A stretch of 60,000 nucleotides of DNA from Liolophura sinensis (Eukaryota; Mollusca; Polyplacophora; Chitonida; Chitonidae): assembly GCF_032854445.1 (NCBI RefSeq), contig NC_088303.1, forward strand, positions 4,411,501 to 4,471,500. Reading direction: 5' to 3'. The notes under the pieces are model-generated. The model was not told the DNA's origin and searched no databases. It worked only from the letters and a program-made list of their open reading frames with translations. The first letter of the stretch is position 1. Every line of letters starts with the position of its first letter. Made by a program: the position numbers and the translations under genes. Shown piece by piece: positions 1-11,000 of this stretch.

Positions 1-178
1 AGCTTGATAGTGGAGAAAACTGAGCAGAGCCGGGGGAAAACACACAACCATCCGCAGGTTGCCACAGACCTTCCCACCTACGGCCGGAGAGGAAGGCTGG
101 ACTTAAGCTCACAACGACTGCATTAATGAGACGTCCCTGGGTCATTGAGCCGAGGTGGCACGTTAATCGCGGAGGCCA
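1..178 (-). mobile_element. SINE-A copy (tRNA-derived), partial
   Basis: Reading the minus strand from about 178 down gives a tRNA-like head and then the body common to all SINE-A copies in this window (key body string on this strand: ccatccgcaggttgc). The 3' tail lies off the left edge or is lost. SINE-A is defined here by comparing its copies; the best full-length ones are at 37979-38262 and 50124-50397. The sense strand has a box-A-like string (tggccgaggtggttagcgcg in the better copies) and a box-B-like string (gagttcaagtcc), so it is a pol III type SINE. The family name is mine. Confidence 0.7.
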
Positions 179-461
179 TTGAGACTCCAATTTCATTAAA
201 AAGGAGACTTGGCCGTTGTTTGGGGGCCATAGTTGAAACTTTGTTTTGTGCTTTTATAGGTTCATTTTCTTCAGTGAAGAGCTCCTCATACTTGATTCCT
301 ATAGTTTTTGTCTAGACTTCTCTTCATTAGGCAATGATATGCATATATTTGGCATTATTCATGGAACAGTATCATTATGGAATGCAGCAGTTGGTATTCA
401 GTAATGCCATCCTCTGAAAAAAGTTATGTGTGTTGATCATCAGTCTTTTCCTTTTGATGTG

Positions 462-787
462 GCTGCTTCAGTGGCCTAATGGTTAGTGTGTCCTCCTCGA
501 AGTGTGGAGCCCTGGGATCATACCTGGGCCGGGTCATACCAAAAACTGAAAATGGTACTTGTTGGTGCCTGGCTTGGAGCTCAGCACTGAAACATGACTG
601 TTCGGCCCAGTGTCAGTATAATGTGCCTGGGTGGGGTGTCATGTCTGGTGTCTTCGGCATGATACTTCAGTGGAGGGAGCACTTTGGAGGCATGGACTCG
701 CCCCTCCAGAAGAAGACACACACCTAATGACTCCTCATATGACTGAAAAATTGTCACGTACAACGTTAAGCCCCAAGCATTCATTAA
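462..787 (+). mobile_element. SINE-C copy (tRNA-derived)
   Basis: The head has a box-A-like stretch (tggcctaatggttagtgtg, from about 473) and a B-box-like stretch near 510-525 (gggatcatacctgg). The body matches a second copy at 47852-48112 (for example tggtgtcttcgg followed by atgatacttcagtgg or a close variant). The 3' end has catatgactgaaaaattgt and an ...acgttaagccccaa motif shared with SINE-B, followed by an attaattaatt-like tail. It lies upstream of the first visible PARP exon. Confidence 0.7.
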
Positions 788-913
788 TTAATTCCTTTGG
801 AAGTATTTTGTAACAATAAGAGTGCAAAAAAGTTGAGTGGATTTCCTAGGTTTTCTTTGTGTTTTTCATGTATTTACATGTATGACATGTCTGTTTTATA
901 TTCATAATGGCAG

Positions 914-1019
914 AAAGCGAGCTGCTGAGAAAATGAAGGAGCAAACAAGTTTATCAGACATAGTACCAGCCTCCTGGAAAAGCCAGTCACCATCCCTTGA
1001 CACCTTTTGTAAAGTTGAG
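914..1019 (+). CDS. PARP gene, first visible coding exon
   Basis: The acceptor is the AG at 912-913 and the donor is gaggtaagt (GT at 1020-1021). The exon opens with the last base of a codon and ends in phase 0. It encodes a basic stretch followed by SDIVPASW, typical of the segment just before the PARP12-like catalytic domain. The start boundary is less certain than the end. Confidence 0.7.
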
Positions 1020-3571
1020 GTAAGTTATAAATCCTGAGCTAAATCTGGGCTCTCAAACAGTAGATTAAAATTTCAGGGCAGGAAGGTGTTCATAAAACAT
1101 GTGAGGTTCCGAATGAATTGTTCACTAAAGGCTGCGTTAAGATGTATTGTATACATGTGTCTATAATGTATCTATGCCTTTCTGAACTGAAACAAAAAAA
1201 ATTGTCAGATCAGTTTGTGTACTACACAAAAAAGTCCCTCCATCACCTATATGTAGTCCCATCAGCAACAATTTTTGCCTTTTTGTTGGCAAATTTTTGT
1301 TCATATCAATGACTAAGGTCCAAAGAGGAACAAACAAAAGGTGTTCATCCTTCATGATGGTAATAATACATACCTTCAAGCATATCATAAATCTAATATT
1401 TGCAGTAGATACTTGATGTGCCTCAAGTGACCTAGCCAGTGAAAAAGTAAGTGTGATATACATACATGTACATTTATGAGTAACTATTTTCTTCAGGTGG
1501 ACAGAACTGGCTCCACTGCAGAAGAATTTATGGAAATCGAAAACCTGGTTTTAAAAAGCATGCAAGCAGAGGGAGACAGTCTGACGCGTGTCAAGGCCAT
1601 TTTTAGGATTCAGAACCTGGAACTTTTGGAACGTTTTGAGAGGTATATGCAACATACATGTTTTAGAATCTCAACCATGACCCCCACCCCACCCCCAAAC
1701 ACTTTTCAGCCCAACTATATAAAAAAGTAATTCTACACCACGGTGAATGTTCAAGGCTCTCCCTCACTTCTTTGAATCAGATGTTAAACCATATGTTTTA
1801 ATTTGTTCAAATAGAAAGTCATCATGTTGTGATTGAAAATTGATATCTGAAATTTTCTGTATTCAATCAAGTTGAAACCTGGCACCTTTTCCTCCGAAAG
1901 GCCTCTTGTCCGCCACCAATACTCAGCGCAGTACTTGTTTTATTTTATGGCATTTTTTCAGCCAGGTGATAACGCTTACTACATCTACTGTTTGTTTATG
2001 GTTTGTGAAGCCAGGTCTGCATGTTTTTTTATCACTCAATTATAGCGCACAAATTTTCGCTATTTTTCTAGCTGAAGGCTCAGCACATCTGTTTGTATAT
2101 ATTTTAATTGGTCCAAAAGGCATTTACAGACATGAGAATTTTCTTCCAGTTGGCTGATTTTAGACTTTCTTGTATAAAATTTAAATACACAAAAGCAGGG
2201 GATTGTTTTGGAACATGTGAATGCTAATGTAATTTGGAGGTAAGGTGAGGTATTTTAATTTGGCGGTAAGGTGAGGTATTTTAATTTGGCGGTAAGGTGA
2301 GGTATTTTAATTTGGCGGTAAGGTGAGGTATTTTAATTTGGAGGTAAGGTGAGGTATTTTAATTTGGCGGTAAGGTGAGGTATTTTAATTTGGCGGTAAG
2401 GTGAGGTATTTTCAGACTTTTTTCTGGCCATCAGTGTCTATGCCTGCATTTAGAACTTGTCTCTGGATGTCTGTAATCTCAGAGCTTCTGGGGCCAGGGT
2501 GGCCTCTGAGCCATCGCCTCTAATTTTTGCGGTTGTATGTCCCCACCACCTCTCCACACCATTGACCACGGGTCTAGTTACTCTGGTCAATGTATAACTT
2601 GACATTTCTCAATTTATCTGCATGCGCTAGTTGAGTAAATATTTTAGAGCTAACATAGGGCAGATTTCTATTGAAAGTAAGTACATGTACATCCATGTAT
2701 GTACAATATGGAAGCGATCAAATAAATAAATTTTGTGCCAAAGTGTGCAGTATACTTAAATCACAACACAGTTTAGCTTCTGGAGCCCCGGCAGCCCGGG
2801 TGCCCTCACCTCTTTTGTTAGGATAGATAGTCCCCCCCCCCCTCCCCCAAACTTTACATGTGCTTATTTCATACAGGTTAGAAAATATGCCATAACATTG
2901 AAAAATGTACCTGCTTATTGATACTTAAAATTTTTGCAGTTTGGTATCTGCATCAAGATTATAGCTTTGATTAATCCTATTTGTGCTGCATGGGTGGAAC
3001 ATGTAATATTAAAGTTTCTCTGAAGAACTTTATGGAAATGGATTGTTAATTTCAAGTGTATGTGTACAGGTATAGGCATCCTGTAACACAGGTTCCCTGC
3101 CATGTTGTAGCAGTGTTTAATTTTTGTGCGACATCCACTGTGTCTGTTTTCAGTAAGAAGAGATGGATGATGAGAAAGTCCTCTTCCCCAGGAAGCAGCT
3201 TGGAGCGGCGACTTTACCACGGCACTAGACAGTGTTATATGGATGCCATCTGTCAACAGGGGTTTGATTTTCGTGTTAGCGGTCTGTCCACTGGTACCAA
3301 ATTTGGCAAAGGCAGCTATTTTTCTGTCAGTGCAAAGTACTCTTCCCGCTATTCAGACACAGATGAGGTTTTTGTCGCCCGCGTTCTGACTGGTGATTTT
3401 ACCAGAGGTGACGCGTCTTACACCCGCCCTCCTCTCAAACCCCAAACATCACAGTTGTTTGACTCTTGCGTCGACCGGATAAACAGTCCGACAATGTTTA
3501 TTGTCTTTGATCTTGCTCAAGCCTATCCTGAGTACATTGTTCAGCTGAAGCAAGATAGCTGCCTCATATGA
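914..3571 (+). CDS. PARP-family mono-ADP-ribosyltransferase, C-terminal catalytic exons (5' end missing)
   Basis: Three exons (914-1019, 1497-1642, 3154-3571) splice in frame with GT-AG introns into about 220 residues ending at TGA 3569-3571. Seen: a PxSW-type lead-in (DIVPASW), an RIQN motif (FRIQNLELLERFE), LYHGT, GFDFRVSG, FGKGSYF, FVARVLTGDF, YTRPPLKP, DSCVD, and FIVFDLAQAYPEYIVQL before the stop. This is the order and spacing of the PARP11/PARP12/TIPARP type of catalytic domain, which takes NAD+ and transfers a single ADP-ribose to a target. Triad His is codon 3218-3220 and Tyr 3317-3319. The position of PARP1 Glu988 is Met (3494-3496), so poly-ADP-ribose synthesis is not expected. Zinc-finger or WWE regions usual in relatives would lie upstream and are not visible. 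The first visible exon starts in mid-codon, so another exon should precede it. An internal ATG at 933 could start a catalytic-domain-only protein, which I think less likely. Confidence 0.88.
1497..1642 (+). CDS. PARP gene, second visible coding exon
   Basis: The acceptor is ttttcttcag ending at 1496 and the donor GT is at 1643-1644 (gagaggtatatg). The exon is 146 nt, phase 0 in and phase 2 out. It encodes the ST/E-E-F helix and the IQN motif (FRIQNLELLERFE) of the PARP catalytic domain; relatives usually have LW(E)xY where this protein has LLERF. Confidence 0.85.
2231..2412 (+). repeat. 26-bp tandem array, 7 units, in the PARP intron
   Basis: Seven near-identical 26-bp units start at 2231, 2257, 2283, 2309, 2335, 2361 and 2387. 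The only variation I see is cggt versus aggt near position 8 of the unit. Every unit contains ggtaaggtgaggt, which holds two overlapping splice-donor-like motifs (GTAAG and GTGAG) in the sense orientation of the PARP gene. Confidence 0.95.
2832..2848. repeat. Poly-C tract in the PARP intron
   Basis: Eleven C, one T, then five C. Short homopolymer tract that could form G-rich structure on the minus strand and is prone to length error. Confidence 0.9.
3154..3571 (+). CDS. PARP gene, terminal exon with NAD+-binding core
   Basis: The acceptor is ctgttttcag ending at 3153. The first base completes the AG-T serine codon left by the previous exon, and the frame runs to TGA at 3569-3571. The exon holds the complete signature H-Y-M (His 3218, Tyr 3317, Met 3494) and the conserved C-terminal IVFD...YPEY strand. 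The frame is uninterrupted, so the gene looks functional here. Confidence 0.9.
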
Positions 3572-4869
3572 CCGGGGCCTGCCCCCTGGTGGGAGTTCTC
3601 CTGCCACTTTCACAAAACTATTCAAGTTTTATTTCTCATATTTTTTTCTGAAAAGATGTTGTCCAGGTTATAGCGCATATCAGATGACGTCATTTAAAAG
3701 AAAACATACGAGAAATTGATTTACAAAGTTTTGTGAATATTTGGCTCGGTGTTAAAGCCTGGATTTCCTGTGTATGTTTGGATTGTTTATACCTGTAGGT
3801 GAACCTGAGTGATGCTACGGATTGAGGTGGTTTTCTTATATACATGTACATGTAGTTGGGTTGTCTTGAGCATTGCATTTTACGAAAATGTCATCTACTG
3901 TTGTCTACCATTAATGGAGAAGAGTTCAGGTAACTTTCAAAAATGATGATGGAGGTGCCATAAAAACACTGAGGATTTGTTCATAGAGTGTCAACCTGGA
4001 ACTTTAGAAGCTGTAAATGTCAGGACTATAACAGGCTGCTAAAATATACCCTGGTCAGGAAAGAAAACTGCATCATGGCTTTATTATATATGGTGTCTAA
4101 ATGTTATTGGTTAAACCTTTATGAAATATTTTTCCATTTTATAATTTCCTAATTTGTTTTACTCAAAGAGTATACTGTATATACATTTCTTTCTCAGTTT
4201 GTACTGAGAGTTTGGTAATAAATGAAGCAAGAATACATGGTTGCATGATTGTGGAGACTTAAGTAAACAAACATTGAGTGCTGGCCTATTATTACTGGCA
4301 AAGTGATCTAATGAATGATACCTGTAATTAATCCCTAAAGTCACTGATCTAGTTGCAGACTATAGAAGTACACAGTCCCTCAACTTATAACCTGGCCGGG
4401 AGTAATGGTCTGGTAGTGGTGAAGTGAACCATATTAAGAAAAAATGATAGAAAAACCAAAACTAAGCGAACATAATTGTAAAGTCTGTTAATACTGTATT
4501 TAGCTCAATTTTAACAGAATGTCTTAAGATGTATGGTCAGACATGTAGGGTTTTAGAAAGGCAATATGGCTCAGATGTAGTCTACATATTGATGAACTTA
4601 ACATGTTATAAGAAACCCTGGTTACAGTGTTCTGTTGTATCCTTTAAGCTGTATTGTCTGTGTTGGAGTTCTATTACTGACAACATGTATATGAATTTAT
4701 ATTTTAAAAGTTAATAACATGCCAAAAAGAATTTTCCAGAGTTTTTAATGTTTTTTTTTTCATTAAGACAGCTAGCTCAAAAATACAGAAGTGGCGTAAA
4801 AGGGTGGCAGTGTTTGAAGGCATGATGGGCCTGGCCTCCCTAATAAGTACAAGATGTGCATGAGTGTCT
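3572..4869. other. Non-coding stretch after the PARP gene
   Basis: AT-rich sequence, presumably the PARP 3' UTR followed by intergenic DNA. Short open frames here have no recognisable motif. I see nothing else in it. Confidence 0.5.
4217..4222 (+). promoter_or_regulatory. Candidate polyadenylation signal for the PARP gene
   Basis: AATAAA about 650 nt after the PARP stop codon. It is the first canonical hexamer I noticed downstream. A variant signal nearer the stop may be used instead. Confidence 0.35.
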
Positions 4870-5010
4870 TTGATTGATCTGATGTGAGGAAAAAGTGGAA
4901 GAAAAAACAAAGGAAACTTCTAAAATTTCTACATCGTGGTATTCCAACTCCAGAGTTCAACACTGAAGGTTGTTTTTTCTTGTACCTTTTCCTCACATCA
5001 GAACAATCAA
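4870..5010. repeat. Inverted repeat with 39-bp arms (hairpin)
   Basis: Arm 4870-4908 (begins ttgattgatctgatgtgagg) pairs with the reverse complement of 4972-5010 with about 4 mismatches in 39. The spacer is 63 nt. It could be a small MITE or a transcribed hairpin. No target-site duplication is evident. Confidence 0.85.
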
Positions 5011-5019
5011 CCTCTTTAT

Positions 5020-5100
5020 GTATATATATATATATATATATATATTACGAATGTAGATGTTTATATACATGTATATTATATGGGTATATATATATATGGG
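5020..5100. repeat. TA-rich microsatellite
   Basis: A (TA)n run from 5020 to about 5046, followed by more tata/gtatata stretches to about 5100. It directly follows the hairpin at 4870-5010. Confidence 0.9.
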
Positions 5101-5187
5101 TGTATATTCTCTTTTTGGCATATTTCTGCTATATGTCATAGTTTTATATGCCTATGTGTATCACTGAGTGTTATGTTCTGCATCTCA

Positions 5188-5397
5188 CCAATGCGGTTGT
5201 GGTGAGTTCAAGTCCAGCTCATGCCGGCTTCCTCTCCGGTCATACGTGGGAAGGTCTGCCAGCAACCTGCGGATGGTCGTGGGTTTCCCTCGGGCTCTGC
5301 CCGGTTTCCACCCACCATAATGCTGGCCGCTGTCGTATAAGTGAAATATTCTTGAGTACGGCGTAAAACAGCAATCAAATAAATAAATTAATATATT
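5188..5397 (+). mobile_element. SINE-A copy, 5'-truncated
   Basis: Starts inside the tRNA-like head (caccaatgcggttgtggtg), has the box-B-like gagttcaagtccagc, the full body (aacctgcggatggtcgtggg, cctcgggctctgcccggttt), and the 3' end ttcttgagtacggcgtaaaa followed by an (AAATAA)n tail. The loss of 5' sequence with an intact tail is the pattern left by LINE-type reverse transcription. Confidence 0.85.
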
Positions 5398-5525
5398 CTG
5401 CAAAATTATGGCCTGCATGTCCTAGGGCCAAAAACAAATTGTTAGGAAAAGTGATAGTTTTCTTGTAACCATGGTAATGCCATCAGGTTTTCCTGTAAAT
5501 TGCAAGCATTCCATAGAAAGCATGA

Positions 5526-6251
5526 TATGTATGGAAAACACTTACACATAAGCCTCCAAGCACTATAACAGTGTGTATGGGAAACACTTACACATAAGCC
5601 TCTAAGCACGACAACAGTGTGTATGGAAAACACCTACAGATAAACTTCAAAGCACTACAACAGTGTGTATGGAAAACACTTACATATAAGCCACCAAGCA
5701 CTACAACAGTGTTGTGGAAAACACTTACATATAAGCCCCCAAGCACTACAACAGCATGTATGGAAAACACCTACACATAAACTTCAAAGCACTACAAGGG
5801 TGTGTATGGAAAGCACACATAAACTTCAAAGAACTACATCAGTGTGTACGGAAAATACTTACACATAAGCTTCCAAGCCCTACAAGGGTGTGTATGGAAA
5901 ACACTTACACATAAGCCTTCAGGCACTACAACAGTGTGTATGGAAAACACCTACACATGAACTTCAAAGCACTAAAACAATGTATCGAAAACACTTGCAT
6001 ATAAGCCTCCAAGCACTACAACAGTGTTTATGGAAAACACTTACACATAAGCCTCCAGGCACTGCAACAGTGTGTATGGAAAACACCTACACATAAACTT
6101 CAAAGCACTACAAGGGTGTGTATGGAAAACACTTACACATAAGCCTCCAAGCACTACAACAGTGTGTATGGAAAATACTTACACATTAGCCTCCAAGCAC
6201 TACAGCAGAGTGTATGGAAAACGCTTACACATAAGCCTCCAGGCACTGCAA
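5526..6251. repeat. 46-bp minisatellite, first block, about 16 units
   Basis: Units contain gtgtatggaaaacacttaca and then ataagcctccaagcactaca. Two unit flavours differ in the second half (taagcctccaag versus taaacttcaaag). Because 46 is not a multiple of 3, three units restore the frame, which produces several spurious open frames on both strands. Confidence 0.95.
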
Positions 6252-7055
6252 CTGTGAGGCCCCATATACATGTGCAATCTCACCACAGTGAAGTAACCAT
6301 CTTTTGTAACATTTTTTTGTTAACTGTCATTGTGGCACAATTTTCTGTCAGCATTTTTCATAACCTGTAATGAAATTAACATTTAATTAACATTACTTAA
6401 TGTTACGCTTCGTATTCGCTACATTTCTGATTGAAATAACAGTAGTTGCGTTTCGGTATATTTAATGATAGTTGTGTCTTTTAATAATTTGTAACTCCAC
6501 TAAAGCTAGATAGAAAGCCTGAGGGGCTTAGAGGAACATTTCCTTTCGTATTTCGTAGTAGAAATCCACGAATGTGTGTGATGTCAAAAGTATGTAAACA
6601 AGGGGAATAACTCCTGATGGAATACGCTCAACAGGGGCGACTACTTTTGTTGGAATAATGGAAATAAAGGGCTTAACTCTAAATTTCAAAAGACAATATG
6701 TGTCTGGAAAGTGTAATATGTTGTAACTTTCTATATTTTTGTTCCAAAACTGTATATGGGTTTTGCAGAGTTAACAATTGTATAAGTATATATAGATTTA
6801 TTTCATTTAGTTCATATTTGTGTAAAGCAAACTCATGTCACAATTCATTTAGACACATTGTATTACATTATTTCACTTAATTTACAGTATCCCATGAAAA
6901 TTAATTACGATTTGTTGTTATTTAAATCGTGCACTCATTTACCATCTTTGAGACGATCGCCACATTTTGATTATGTCCTAATGAAATTCCCTTTTTATTC
7001 TTCTTCAGAATAAAGCCATGTGAAGGTTATACAGTGTGTCGTCTGGGTCTTTTAC
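6252..7055. other. Unique 0.8-kb segment splitting the 46-bp array
   Basis: AT-rich sequence unrelated to the flanking array. I found no coding motif, no SINE signature and no clear terminal inverted repeats. It is either an insertion into a once-continuous array or a spacer between two arrays. Confidence 0.6.
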
Positions 7056-7433
7056 ACAACAGTGTGTATGGAAAACACCTACAAATAAACTTCAAAATAC
7101 TACAAGGGTGTGTATTGAAAACACTTACAAATAAGCCTCCAAGCACTATAACAGTGTGTATGGAAAACACTTACACATTACCCTCCAAGCACTACAACAG
7201 TGTGTATTGAAAACACTTACACATAAGCCTCCAAGCAGTACAACAGTGTGTATGGAAAACACTTACACATTACCCTCCAAGCACTACAACAGTGTGTATG
7301 GAAAACACTTACACTTAAGCCTCCAGGCACTGCAACAGTGTGTATGGAAAACACCTACACATAAACTTCAAAGCATGACAACAGTGTGTATGGAAAACAC
7401 TTACACATAAGCTGCCAGGCACTACAACAGTGT
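7056..7433. repeat. 46-bp minisatellite, second block, about 8 units
   Basis: Same unit as 5526-6251, same orientation. Some units have ttaccctccaag in place of taagcctccaag, a flavour not seen in the first block. Confidence 0.95.
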
Positions 7434-8027
7434 ACATCAGCCACCAAAAACAAAATGTAAACATGTCTTCACTTCAGCCACCAAAAACAAAATGCAAATG
7501 CATGTACCCTAAATGACCATGAATTTCGTTGATGACTAACTTACCTTTTTTCCTGATTTTAAGAGCTCTGTTAATTTCAGAAAGGTGGCTTGAGGTGTGT
7601 TTTAAACATGGGATGATATTCTTCAGGAATATCGTAATTTTCAGCACCAAAAATAGTATTTTGGGACATTTATTTGCCTCAAAAAGTGCACTTTTGTCGG
7701 CGAATGTTTAGGTCATTTAGGGTATATATAGATGGTATCAGCCATCATGCACAAAATGTTTGGTGAAGAGATATAATTATCAGTCCTCTTGTACTAACTG
7801 AATGTTGGTAAACATATGCGATCATGAAAAAATGTAGATAAAACACTAGCACATATTATTTTACTCTATAGCTTCCAGCACTAAACAAAGAATGTTATAT
7901 ACATTCCTGTACCTTCAATATCCACTCATTTCAACAAATTTTTCGTTATACTTACTAGATATACAACTCATCAAATCTTGATCATTAATACATGTATAAA
8001 CCTTTGGTAAATGTACTTTTACTTATA
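7434..8027. other. Spacer between minisatellites
   Basis: Contains a direct dimer of cagccaccaaaaacaaaatg (near 7439 and 7475). Otherwise AT-rich with no gene or element that I recognise. Confidence 0.55.
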
Positions 8028-11000
8028 TACCATCACTGGGCTAGTACAGGTCTGTTGGGTAAATACATGCCCATCACCATCACAGGACTAGTACAGATCT
8101 GTTGGGTAAATACATGCCCATCACCATCACAGGACTAGTACAGATCTGTTGGTTGAATGCATGCCCATCACCATCACTGGGATAGTACAGATCTGTTGGG
8201 TAAATACATGCCCATCACCATCACAGGACTAGTACAGGTCTGTTGGGTAAATACATGCCCATCACCATCACAGAACTAGTACAGATCTGTTGGGTGAATA
8301 CATGCCCATGACCATCACTGGACTAGTACAGGTCTGTTGGGTAAATACATGCCCATCACCATCACAGGACTAGTACAGGTCTGTTGGGTGAATACATGCC
8401 CATCACCATCACTGGACTAGTCAGGTCTGTTGGTTGAATGCATGCCCATCACCATCACTAGGCTAGTAAAGATCTGTTGGGTAAATACATGCCAATCACC
8501 ATCACTGGGCTAGTAAAGATCTGTTGGGTAAATACATGCCAATCACCATAACAGGACTAGTACAGATCTGTTGGGTGAATGCATGCCCATCACCATCACT
8601 GGACTGGTACAGGTCTGTTGGGTGAATACATGCCAATCACCATCACTGGCCTAGTCAGGTCTGTTGGTTGAATGCATGCCCATCACCATCACTGGGCTAG
8701 TACAGATCTGTTGGTTGAATGCATGCCCATCACCATCACAGGACTAGTACAGGTCTGTTGGGTAAATACATGCCCATTACCACCATTGGACTAGTACAGA
8801 TCTGTTGGGTAAATACATGCCCATCACCATCACTGGACTAGTACAAGCCTGTTAGGTAAATACATGCCCATCATTATCACTGGGCTAGTACAGGTCTGTT
8901 GGGTGAATACATGCCCATCACAATCACTGGGCTAGTACAGATCTGTTGGGTAAATACATGCCAATCACCATAACAGGACTAGTACAGATCTCTTGGGTGA
9001 ATGCATGCCCATCACCATCACTGGACTAGTACAGGTGTGTTGGGTGAATGCATGCCCATCACCATCACTGGACTGGTACAGGTCTGTTGGGTGAATACAT
9101 GCCCATCACCATCACTGGACTAGTCAGGTCTGTTGGTTGAATGCATGCCCATCACCATCACTGGGCTAGTACAGATCTGTTGGGTGAATGCATGCCCATC
9201 ACCATCACAGGACTAGTACAGATCTGTTGGGTGAATGCATGCCCATCACCATCACAGGAGTAGTACAGATCTGTTGGGTAAATACATGCCCATCAACATC
9301 ACAGGACTAATACAGGTCTGTTGGGTGAATACATGCCCATCACCATCACAGGACTAGTACAAGCCTGTTGGGTAAATACATGCCCATCATTATCACTGGG
9401 CTAGTACAGGTCTGTTGGGTAAATACATGCCCATCACCATCACTGGACTAGTACAAGCCTGTTAGGTAAATACATGCCCATCATTATCACTGGGCTAGTA
9501 CAGGTCTGTTGGGTGAATACATGCCCATCACAATCACTGGACCAGTACAAGTCTGTTGGGTAAATACATGCCCATCACCATCACAGGACTAGTCAGGTCT
9601 GTTGGTTGAATGCATGCCCATCACCATCACTGGACTAGTACAGGTCTGTTGGGTGAATGCATGCCCATCACCAACACTGGATTAGTACAGGTTTGTTGGG
9701 TGAATACATGCCTGTCACCATCACTGGGCTAGTACAGATCTTTTGGGTAAATACATGCCGATCACTATCACTGGACTAGTATAGGTCTGTTGTTTAAATA
9801 CATGCCCATCACCATAACAGGACTAGTCAGGTCTGTTGGGTGAATGCATGCCCATTACCATCACTGGACTGGTACAGGTGTGTTGGGTGAATACATGCCC
9901 ATACACCATCATTGGACTAGTACAGGTCTGTTGGGTGAATACATGCCCATCACCATCATTGGGCTAGTACAGGTCGGTTGGGTGAATACATGCCTGTCAC
10001 CATCACTGGACTAGTACAGGTCTGTTGGGTGAATACATGCCAATCACCATCACAGGACTAGTACAGGCCTGTTGGGTGAATACATACCTGTCACCATCAC
10101 AGGACTAGTACAGATCTGTTGGGTGAATGCATGCCCATCACCATCACTGGACTGGTACAGGTCTGTTGGGTGAATACATGCCAATCACCATCACTGGACT
10201 AGTCAGGTCTGTTGGTTGAATGCATGCCCATCACCATCACTGGGCTAGTACACATCTGTTGGGTAAATACATGCCAATCACCATAACAGGACTAGTACAG
10301 ATCTGTTGGGTGAATGCATGCCAATCACCATAACAGGACTAGTACAGATCTGTTGGGTGAATACATGCCCATCATTATCAATGGGCTAGTACAGGTCTGT
10401 TGGGTGAATACATGCCAATCACAATCACTGGACCAGTACAAGTCTGTTGGGTAAATACATGCCCATCACCATCACAGGACTAGTCAGGTCTGTTGGTTGA
10501 ATGCATGCCCATCACCATCACTGGACTAGTACAGGTCTGTTGGGTGAATATATGCCTGTCACCATCACTGGGCTAGTACAGATCTTTTGGGTAAATACAT
10601 GCCGATCATGATCACTGGACTAGTATAGGTCTGTTGTTTAAATACATGCCCATCACCATAACAGGACTAGTCAGGTCTGTTGGGTGAATGCATGCCCATT
10701 ACCATCACTGGACTGGTACAGGTCTGTTGGGTGAATACATGCCCATACACCATCACTGGACTAGTACAGGTCTGTTGGGTGAATACATGCCCATCACCAT
10801 CATTGGGCTAGTACAGGTCTGTTGGGTGAATACATGCCTGTCACCATCACTGGACTAGTACAGGTCTGTTGTGTGAATACATGCCCATCACCATCACAGG
10901 ACTAGTACAGGTCTGTTGGGTGAATACATGCCTGTCACCATCACAGGACTAGTACAGATCTGTTGGGTGAATGCATGCCTATCACCATCACTGGACTGGT

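Noticed and set aside
479-727. 82-codon open frame at the left end
   Set aside because: Lies entirely within SINE-C.
5588-7410. Several 60-84-codon open frames in the 46-bp array
   Set aside because: By-products of the tandem repeat; the peptides are the same unit read in three frames.
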